From positions 1 through 49,806 of the forward strand of contig JAMORY010000017.1 in assembly GCA_027063305.1 (NCBI GenBank): DNA of 49,806 nt, written 5' to 3'. The translations under genes and the position numbers were made by a program. Shown here piece by piece: positions 43,980-49,806 of this stretch. The notes under the pieces are model-generated. The model saw only the letters and a program-made list of their open reading frames with translations, had not been told where the DNA came from and did no database searches. This DNA is from Sulfurovum sp. GTDB lineage: Bacteria > Campylobacterota > Campylobacteria > Campylobacterales > Sulfurovaceae. Numbering within the stretch: the stretch's first letter is position 1; every line of letters starts with the position of its first letter.

Positions 43980-46043
43980 TTAGACATTTTTTTTGATACG
44001 TACTTTCTTCGGATAGAGCATTTCCAGTGCCGCTTTGACCATAGGTTCTTCAAGCAGGGTTGATGGGTCTTTCTCTTTTGCCGCTTCGGTATCACCGGCA
44101 TCAGGCATGATGCATGAACTCTTCATCTCTACCGCTTCGATCATTGAACCGCTGTCTGCGTCGGAGTGTGGGGGGTTGGCAGACTCAGCCACCGGATTAT
44201 TTAGATCGTCTATTGGTGTTTCGCTCATTGAGCTTGTTAAAGTAGTTTGCCCTTTGGTTGCCGGGCTTGTCGAAACAGCTTGATCTCCGGTTGCTGAACT
44301 TGTCGAAGTACTAACTACTTTTTTTTTAGCAATATTTACGATCTTCGTATCGATCCCGAAGGTCTCTTTGACGAACATATTAATAAGCCCCCAGTACTTA
44401 ATGAGTGCTTTTTTCTCATCGCCCTCGGCAGTGGACTCCCATGTGAGTGTTTGTGCCTCAAACGAGACGAAGGTAATGTTCTGCTCGAAGACTACACCCA
44501 GATCATAGTCGCGGTCGTAAATCTTTTTGACGAGGTTGTCAAAAAGATTAGCGTTCAGGGTTTGGCGTTTAGTGTTCAGAGAAGGCTCTTTATCCTTTTG
44601 AACTTCTTCCTGTGTAATAGGTGTCTCTTCTGAATTAGCTATAGTAGATGGAGGAGTTTTAGATTGAGAAGATATTTCAGTTATATTTTCTATTGTTGTT
44701 TTTGTAATGGAAGGTTCAGAAACAGGCACAGATGTTTCTGCTTCAGTATTCACTACAGGCTCTGAACTTTTCTTTTCTTCCGGAAGGCTGTCCTTTGGAC
44801 TCTGAGTATTCTCCATTTTAGATGGAGTCTCCTCCTGAACGCTGAGCTCTGAACGCCGAATGCTCTCCGACTCTGTCGGAGCAGGAGCAAGAATCTCCTC
44901 TTCTGTAATGGTGATCACCTCTTTGGGGGTAGAGAGGTCTGTGTGTGGCGTAGTAACCATGATCTCATTGATCTCAATACCTTTAAGTTCTTTTTCAAGT
45001 CCTTTGATCATTGTATCGATATCTTTGATCTGAAGTGCTTCGACCATCTTAAAAAGGGTCAAAGAGAGGACGAACTCACCGTCGCTTCCGAGCGCCAAAA
45101 GGCTTTTGGATTCAGCGATAATACGGAAAAAACGTTCGATGATCATCGGGCTTAGCACATTATTGCCTTCTAAAAGCAGGGTTTTCAGGTAGAGAGTCAG
45201 TTCATCGAGGATCATCTCCGCCTCATACTCGCCTGCGGCCTTGATGAAAGTAAGGATCGCTTGTGTGTTCTTTTGCATGATATCTTGAAGCAGTTGCTCA
45301 AGAAGGCTTGGTTCGATGATACCGAGCATCCCCGTAACGGTTGGTACATCGACGAAATTGTGAGAGTAGACGATGGCTTGATCGAGCAGTGTAAGCGAGT
45401 CTCTCAAACTTCCCGCACCCGTACGTGCGATGATGGCGATCGCCTCCTTCTCAAAACCGATCCCCTCCAGATTTAAAATATGCTCCAAGTGCCGTTCGAC
45501 AAGCGGTTGAGGGATCTTCTTGAAACGGAAGTGCTGTGTCCGTGAAAGGATGGTTGCAGGAAGTTTTAGCGGGTCGGTCGTTGCCAGAATGAATTTAACG
45601 AAATCAGGCGGCTCTTCAAGGGTCTTTAGCAGGGCGTTGAACGCCTGATTGGTAAGCATGTGGACTTCATCGATAATGAATATCTTGTATCTGGCGGAGC
45701 TTGGTTTGTACTTGGTATGCTCGATAAGGTCTTTAATGTCGTCGATCCCGCGGTTACTTGCCGCATCCATCTCGATAATATCCATATGGCGGTTCTCCGC
45801 TGCCATGATGCAGTGGGTACACTCGCCGCAGGGGTGGGAGCTTTCTCCCTTTTCGCAGAGCAGTGCTTTGGCGAAGATACGGGCGGTGGAGGTCTTTCCG
45901 CTTCCTCTAAGACCTGAAAAGAGGTAGGCGTGGGAGAGGCGTTTGTTATCCAGAGCCAAAGAGAGTGTCTGTGAGACCGCCTCTTGTCCGATGAGGTCGG
46001 CAAATGTTGCGGGACGGTATTTTCTGGCTAGGGCTAATGACAC
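43980..46043 (-). CDS. dnaX: DNA polymerase III subunits gamma/tau, with A9 slippage site
   Basis: DnaX is the clamp-loader ATPase and organiser of the replisome. The GTG start at 46043 (LALARKYRPATFADLIGQ) has AGGAGGAG upstream; the open frame beyond it is non-homologous. Of 687 residues, about 1-370 are the AAA+ core: GLRGSGKTSTA, zinc module CGECTHC, FIIDEVHML and LSRTQHF. A Thr/Glu/Ser/Pro-rich linker and an alpha-binding-like domain (about 490-575) follow. At codons 573-575 a run of nine A lies just before a Ser/Thr-rich 11-residue repeat region; both alternative frames hit a stop codon within three codons. The last 25 residues are a conserved-looking tail. Confidence 0.95.
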   Translation of the reverse strand: MSLALARKYRPATFADLIGQEAVSQTLSLALDNKRLSHAYLFSGLRGSGKTSTARIFAKALLCEKGESSHPCGECTHCIMAAENRHMDIIEMDAASNRGIDDIKDLIEHTKYKPSSARYKIFIIDEVHMLTNQAFNALLKTLEEPPDFVKFILATTDPLKLPATILSRTQHFRFKKIPQPLVERHLEHILNLEGIGFEKEAIAIIARTGAGSLRDSLTLLDQAIVYSHNFVDVPTVTGMLGIIEPSLLEQLLQDIMQKNTQAILTFIKAAGEYEAEMILDELTLYLKTLLLEGNNVLSPMIIERFFRIIAESKSLLALGSDGEFVLSLTLFKMVEALQIKDIDTMIKGLEKELKGIEINEIMVTTPHTDLSTPKEVITITEEEILAPAPTESESIRRSELSVQEETPSKMENTQSPKDSLPEEKKSSEPVVNTEAETSVPVSEPSITKTTIENITEISSQSKTPPSTIANSEETPITQEEVQKDKEPSLNTKRQTLNANLFDNLVKKIYDRDYDLGVVFEQNITFVSFEAQTLTWESTAEGDEKKALIKYWGLINMFVKETFGIDTKIVNIAKKKVVSTSTSSATGDQAVSTSPATKGQTTLTSSMSETPIDDLNNPVAESANPPHSDADSGSMIEAVEMKSSCIMPDAGDTEAAKEKDPSTLLEEPMVKAALEMLYPKKVRIKKNV
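44224..44312 (-). repeat. 33-bp (11-aa) tandem repeats in the dnaX linker
   Basis: On the coding strand TTCGACAAG recurs with a 33-nt period, giving STSSATGDQAV, STSPATKGQTT and LTSSMSETPID. The nucleotide unit resembles the palindromic repeat after dxs. Confidence 0.7.
44319..44327 (-). promoter_or_regulatory. A9 run in dnaX, candidate slippage/frameshift site
   Basis: Nine A on the coding strand (AAA AAA AAA, codons 573-575) are followed by GTAGTTAG. Gaining one A gives AGT AGT TAG; losing one gives AAG TAG. Both truncate the product at once. Confidence 0.6.
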
Positions 46044-46070
46044 GGTCTCTCCTCCTGAAATTTGTCGTAT

Positions 46071-46104
46071 ATTGTAGTCTATTTTTACTTTTGGTTGGTA
46101 TAAT
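46071..46104. promoter_or_regulatory. Divergent -10 boxes for dnaX and the metallopeptidase gene
   Basis: TACAAT on the minus strand (46071-46076) faces dnaX, and TATAAT on the plus strand (46099-46104) faces the metallopeptidase gene. Confidence 0.45.
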
Positions 46105-46132
46105 TTGGAAGAATTTAACGGGGAGGGAAACC

Positions 46133-47020
46133 ATGCGTTTGGATGATGAACGAGAGAGCAGTTATGTAGAGGATAGACGCGGCAGCAGTAGCGGCAGAGG
46201 CGGTGGTATGTCGATGGGAACAGCAATGATGCTGTGGCCGCTGATCCGTCCTCTGCTTCGTACCAAGTTCGGATGGGCGATCATCGGGATCGGGGTGGTC
46301 GCCTATATGGCGGGTTTGAACCCGTTGGCATTGGTGGGCGGTGGCGGTATGCAGAGTCATACGCCGGTGAACAAGGCGAAAGAGGATAAACAGGTCGTTT
46401 TCATGAAGAAGGTACTTGCTGGTACCGAAGATGTCTGGAAAGCGATCTTTGCCAAGCATGGTGCGCGCTATAAAGAGCCGAGACTGGTTATTTACCGCGG
46501 CTATACCCACAGCGGATGCGGCGGTGCACAGGCGGAGATGGGACCTTTTTATTGTCCGGCAGATAAAAAAGTCTATCTGGATCTGAGCTTTTTCGATGAG
46601 CTGGCACATAAGCTCAATGCACCGGGGGATTTTGCACAGGCGTACGTGCTTGCGCATGAGATAGGACACTATGTGCAGGATCTGCAAGGGACGCTTGATA
46701 AGGTGCAAAAAGCAAAGCAGAGCTGGGGCAGAAGCAGTGCCAGATCCAATGCTTTGCAGGTGAAAGTGGAGCTTCAAGCAGACTGCTATGCGGGTATCTG
46801 GGGACACTATGCGCAGCAGAAGTTCCATATTCTTGAACCTGGAGATATCGATGAAGCGCTCAATGCCGCAAGCTCCATCGGGGATGATACGCTTATGAAA
46901 AAGGCCGGGCGCGCCGTTAGGCCCGATGCCTTTACCCACGGCTCTTCCGCACAGCGCGTAGCATGGTTCAAGCGTGGCTTTGAGACGGGTGATATCCGTC
47001 AGTGCAATACCTTCCGTTAA
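46133..47020 (+). CDS. YpfJ-family neutral zinc metallopeptidase
   Basis: The start at 46133 (MRLDDERESSYVEDRRGSS) has GGGGAGGG upstream. The 295-aa protein has an N-terminal Gly/Arg-rich segment and one membrane helix (about residues 40-62). The protease domain contains AHEIGHYVQD, the HExxH zinc motif, with ELQADCYAGIWG supplying a further metal ligand. The RLDD...SS-V-x-DRRG start is characteristic of this family. It is inner-membrane anchored with the catalytic domain probably outside the cytoplasm. The substrate is unknown. Confidence 0.9.
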   Translation: MRLDDERESSYVEDRRGSSSGRGGGMSMGTAMMLWPLIRPLLRTKFGWAIIGIGVVAYMAGLNPLALVGGGGMQSHTPVNKAKEDKQVVFMKKVLAGTEDVWKAIFAKHGARYKEPRLVIYRGYTHSGCGGAQAEMGPFYCPADKKVYLDLSFFDELAHKLNAPGDFAQAYVLAHEIGHYVQDLQGTLDKVQKAKQSWGRSSARSNALQVKVELQADCYAGIWGHYAQQKFHILEPGDIDEALNAASSIGDDTLMKKAGRAVRPDAFTHGSSAQRVAWFKRGFETGDIRQCNTFR

Positions 47021-47074
47021 GTTTAGTTTGAGACTACATACAGGGGTGAAACCCGCCCCTAACCACACATGCGC

Positions 47075-47080
47075 TATAAT
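47075..47080 (+). promoter_or_regulatory. Candidate -10 box for leuS
   Basis: TATAAT in GCGCTATAATCCC lies 39 nt before the leuS ATG. Confidence 0.5.
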
Positions 47081-47118
47081 CCCTTCAATTAAATTATATC
47101 CAGAATAAGTGAGAAACA

Positions 47119-49563
47119 ATGAGTTACAAGCCAAGTGAAATAGAAGCCAAATGGCAAAAGATCTGGGAAGAGGAGCAGGCGTTCGAGCCGAGTGACTCGA
47201 CCACACAGAAGAAGAAATATATTTTAAGTATGTTCCCTTTTCCAAGCGGAAGACTGCATATGGGGCATGTGAGAAACTATGCGATCGGGGATGCGTTGGC
47301 GCGTTACTACCGTAAGCAGGACTTCAATGTGCTTCACCCTATCGGATGGGATGCGTTCGGTATGCCGGCGGAGAATGCTGCCATTAAACACGGCAGACAC
47401 CCTAAAGAGTGGACATACAGCAATATCGATTACATGAGAAAAGAGCTTAATACACTGGGGCTGAGCTTCTCGAAAACAAGAGAGTTCGCTACCTGTGACG
47501 AGGTCTATACCAAGCATGAGCAAAAATTCATCATCGAGATGTATGAAAAAGGCTTGCTCTACCGTGAGAGTACGACGGTTAACTGGTGTGAGACCTGTCA
47601 TACCGTACTTGCGAACGAGCAGGTAGAAGAGGGGTGCTGTTGGCGTTGTGACAACCCGGTCGAACTCAAAGAGATGCCCGGATACTACCTTGACATCATT
47701 TCCTACGCGGACGAGCTTCTTGATGACCTTACGCAGCTTGAAGGGAAATGGCCAAGTCAGGTCATTACCATGCAGCGTAACTGGATAGGAAAATCTCAAG
47801 GGTTGGAATTCAAATTTGAACTGACCAAGGAGAGTAAAGCTAAGCTTGACGGGAAGTTTGACGGCTATGAGGTCTTTACCACCAGACCCGATACCATCTA
47901 TGGAGTCACCTACTCGGCATTGGCGCCGGAGCATCCGATTACCAAGTATCTGGTAGAAAAAGGTCTGCTTGATGCAGAGGTGGCAGAAAAGATCAAAGCG
48001 ATCGCCAACATGACCGAAGTGGAGCGTGCGCAGCAGGATAAAGAGGGGTACCCGCTTGGTATCTCCGTGATCCATCCGCTTACGGGTGAGGAGATCCCGG
48101 TTTGGACGGCGAACTTTGTCTTGGCAAGTTACGGCGGCGGTGCGGTCATGGCTGTACCGGCGCACGATGAGAGAGACTTTGAGTTTGCGACCAAATATAA
48201 GCTTCCGATCAAACGCGTTATTGAGGGTGGTGACGAACTGCCCTACACCGGAAGCGGAACGCTTATTGACAGCGACCGTTTCAGCTGTGTGGAGAATGAA
48301 GAGGCGAAGATCGCCATCATCAACTACATGGAGGAAGAGGGCAAAGGGAAAGGGACGACTAATTACAAGCTTCGTAACTGGGGTGTAAGCCGTCAGCGCT
48401 ACTGGGGTGCGCCTATTCCGTTCGTGCATTGTGACGATTGCGGGCTTGTACCTGAAAAGACGGAGAACCTGCCTGTAGCCCTCCCTGAAGATGTGGAGAT
48501 CACCGGTGAAGGAAACCCGCTGGAGAACCACCCGACATGGAAACACTGCAAGTGTCCTAAGTGTGGCAAGGATGCGCTTAGAGAGACCGATACGCTCGAT
48601 ACTTTCGTGCAGTCAAGCTGGTATCAGTTCCGTTATGCGACCAACCCTAAGAAGTGGGATGAGGTGGGCATCGACAAAGAGGAAGCCAACTACTGGCTGG
48701 GGGTAGATCAGTACATCGGTGGGATCGAGCATGCGATCTTGCACCTTCTTTATGCGCGTTTCTTTACCAAAGTGCTGCGTGACCTTGGCTACCACGACAT
48801 CGATGAGCCTTTCACCCGTCTTTTGACGCAGGGAATGGTCTTGATGGACGGTGCGAAGATGAGTAAATCCAAAGGCAACACCGTCGACCCTGATGCATTG
48901 GTCGAGAAGTATGGTGCCGACACCGCGCGCTTGTTCATCCTTTTTGCCGCACCGCCGCAAAAAGAGCTTGAGTGGAACGACTCGGCGGTTGACGGCGCTT
49001 TCAGGTTCATCAAAAAGCTTTATGACAGGAAGTCGAAAGTCACGGGAAGTGCACTGCCAAATATCGACCACAGCAGTTTGAGTAAAGAGAGTAAGCTTGC
49101 GCGTCAAAAGGTCTATGAAGCGTTGCAAAAGTCCAAAGATGTTTACGAAAGCACCTTCGCGTTCAATACACTCATCGCTGCATGTATGGAAGCGCTCAAT
49201 GCGCTTGACAAGCAAGATAACGGCGATGTATGGACGGAGGGGATGTATGTGATGCTCAATCTGCTTGAACCAATTATCCCGCATGTGACCACAGAGTTGA
49301 GTGAAGAACTCTTTAATAGAGCGAACCTCAAAGCGGTCTTGGAGGTCAAAGAGGAGGTCTTTGTTCAAGAGAGTATTCTCTATGTGGTGATGATCGGCGG
49401 GAAAAAACGTACCGAGATCGAAGTAAGCCCAAGCGCATCCCAAGAAGAGATACTTGCAGCTGCCAAAGAGGCGGGAGAGAAGTGGTTAAACGGTATGCAG
49501 ATCGTTAAAGAGATCGTCGTACCGAACAAGCTGGTGAACCTTGCGGTGAAACCGGTGAATTAA
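47119..49563 (+). CDS. leuS: Leucyl-tRNA synthetase
   Basis: LeuRS charges tRNA-Leu. The 814-aa class I enzyme has the HIGH-type motif [16 protein letters not shown] (near residue 43), the editing domain with [12 protein letters not shown], the [10 protein letters not shown] zinc-ribbon region and the KMSKS loop [11 protein letters not shown] (near 580). It also makes the Leu-tRNA used by Aat. lptE starts 41 nt after the stop codon. Confidence 0.97.
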   Translation: MSYKPSEIEAKWQKIWEEEQAFEPSDSTTQKKKYILSMFPFPSGRLHMGHVRNYAIGDALARYYRKQDFNVLHPIGWDAFGMPAENAAIKHGRHPKEWTYSNIDYMRKELNTLGLSFSKTREFATCDEVYTKHEQKFIIEMYEKGLLYRESTTVNWCETCHTVLANEQVEEGCCWRCDNPVELKEMPGYYLDIISYADELLDDLTQLEGKWPSQVITMQRNWIGKSQGLEFKFELTKESKAKLDGKFDGYEVFTTRPDTIYGVTYSALAPEHPITKYLVEKGLLDAEVAEKIKAIANMTEVERAQQDKEGYPLGISVIHPLTGEEIPVWTANFVLASYGGGAVMAVPAHDERDFEFATKYKLPIKRVIEGGDELPYTGSGTLIDSDRFSCVENEEAKIAIINYMEEEGKGKGTTNYKLRNWGVSRQRYWGAPIPFVHCDDCGLVPEKTENLPVALPEDVEITGEGNPLENHPTWKHCKCPKCGKDALRETDTLDTFVQSSWYQFRYATNPKKWDEVGIDKEEANYWLGVDQYIGGIEHAILHLLYARFFTKVLRDLGYHDIDEPFTRLLTQGMVLMDGAKMSKSKGNTVDPDALVEKYGADTARLFILFAAPPQKELEWNDSAVDGAFRFIKKLYDRKSKVTGSALPNIDHSSLSKESKLARQKVYEALQKSKDVYESTFAFNTLIAACMEALNALDKQDNGDVWTEGMYVMLNLLEPIIPHVTTELSEELFNRANLKAVLEVKEEVFVQESILYVVMIGGKKRTEIEVSPSASQEEILAAAKEAGEKWLNGMQIVKEIVVPNKLVNLAVKPVN

Positions 49564-49604
49564 TGAGTAATGAGGAACTAGGAATGAGTAACCGAGGAGA
49601 TATA

Positions 49605-49806
49605 ATGCAATTTTTGTTAAATAGAAACAGATCCGGTTTTCGGTTACTCATTACTCATTACTCATTACTCATTTCAATAGCTCTGCTATTGACTGCTTGC
49701 GGCTACAAACCCTCCGCTCATGCGATTCAAAATCTTTTTTTTGATACGGTCTATGTTGAGGTGAAGGTCGATCGTGCGGAGCCGGAGAATGCGCCTTATC
49801 TGAAAG
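49605..49806 (+). CDS. lptE: LPS-assembly lipoprotein LptE-like (3' end outside window)
   Basis: The ATG follows GAGGAGATATA. The 67 visible residues are a lipoprotein signal ending LLLTACGYKPSAHA, where Cys33 would be lipidated, then FFDTVYVEVKVD, as in LptE proteins of the outer-membrane LPS translocon. The position after leuS is the usual one. The hydrophobic core of the signal is partly encoded by a 7-bp repeat (LLITHYSLLIS). Confidence 0.82.
   Translation, partial: MQFLLNRNRSGFRLLITHYSLLISIALLLTACGYKPSAHAIQNLFFDTVYVEVKVDRAEPENAPYLK
49644..49671 (+). repeat. Four tandem 7-bp repeats in the lptE signal-peptide region
   Basis: TTACTCA occurs four times in a row. Together with the GAGTAATGAG-rich stretch at 49563-49594 it forms an imperfect inverted repeat that flanks the lptE start codon. 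Confidence 0.8.

Noticed and set aside
46044-46226. Upstream extension of dnaX
   Set aside because: The extension is Cys/His-rich and non-homologous and runs across the divergent promoter; the GTG at 46043 has a strong ribosome site and the universal N-terminus.
46115-47245. 376-aa minus-strand frame
   Set aside because: It is antisense to the YpfJ-like peptidase gene and the leuS start; a shadow.
47224-48546. 440-aa minus-strand frame
   Set aside because: It is antisense to leuS over conserved catalytic regions, with no ribosome site or recognisable motif; a shadow of codon bias.

Overview
The window looks like a chromosomal segment of a sulfur-oxidising, Sulfurovum-like member of the Campylobacterota (Epsilonproteobacteria). 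This rests on the type of its housekeeping proteins, on gene neighbourhoods such as tsf followed by an ABC ATPase gene, rpmF-plsX-fabH and leuS-lptE, and on frequent Campylobacterota-style -10 boxes without a clear -35. It is a judgement from the sequence alone, not from a database search.

Layout. (1) 1-1804: the end of tsf and a LolD-like ABC ATPase gene. (2) About 1.8-19.05 kb: an AT-richer accessory region. It starts with two related modules, 2022-5511 and 5678-8804. Each encodes a large secreted multidomain protein, a lipoprotein and a very small peptide with a Tat-type signal. A Wzz/BY-kinase gene follows. (3) 11250-19051: a lasso-peptide-type RiPP locus. It has an ABC exporter gene (D), a transglutaminase-like leader peptidase gene (B2), an HprK-like kinase gene carrying a G8 tract, two tandem c-di-GMP-I riboswitch aptamers, a large secreted protein of unknown function, a 41-aa precursor (A) absent from ordinary long-ORF calls, an asparagine-synthetase-like cyclase gene (C), a second HprK-like kinase gene on the minus strand and a PqqD-like leader-binding gene (B1). 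(4) 19.05-49.8 kb: mostly core genes. These are rsmG, a rhomboid protease, pabB, pyrB, bioD, the N-degron set clpS-clpA-aat, tal, pilT, rplY, pth, an lptF/G permease gene, lysA, pheA, hisC, dxs, metK, a ferredoxin gene, ndk, a DUF177 gene, rpmF, plsX, fabH, a YmdB-type phosphodiesterase gene, dnaX, a zinc metallopeptidase gene, leuS and the start of lptE.

How the parts fit. In the RiPP locus the precursor has the YxxPxL leader motif bound by B1, a Thr at leader position -2, a Gly1 core start and an Asp8 ring acceptor. It ends in Ser, the residue phosphorylated by HprK-like tailoring kinases in paeninodin-type clusters. The tandem aptamers sit in the leader of the transcript that appears to encode the secreted protein, the precursor and the cyclase. 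The locus is therefore best read as a c-di-GMP-controlled, possibly phase-variable lasso-peptide system. I consider this the most novel item in the window.

Other unusual signals: an A9 run in dnaX followed by stops in both other frames, 33-bp repeats in the dnaX linker that resemble an intergenic palindromic repeat, a dispersed terminator-like repeat in three copies, a nested palindrome after fabH, four 7-bp repeats in the lptE signal-peptide region, and a decayed nucleotidyltransferase gene. No tRNA, rRNA, CRISPR array, insertion sequence or replication origin was recognised.
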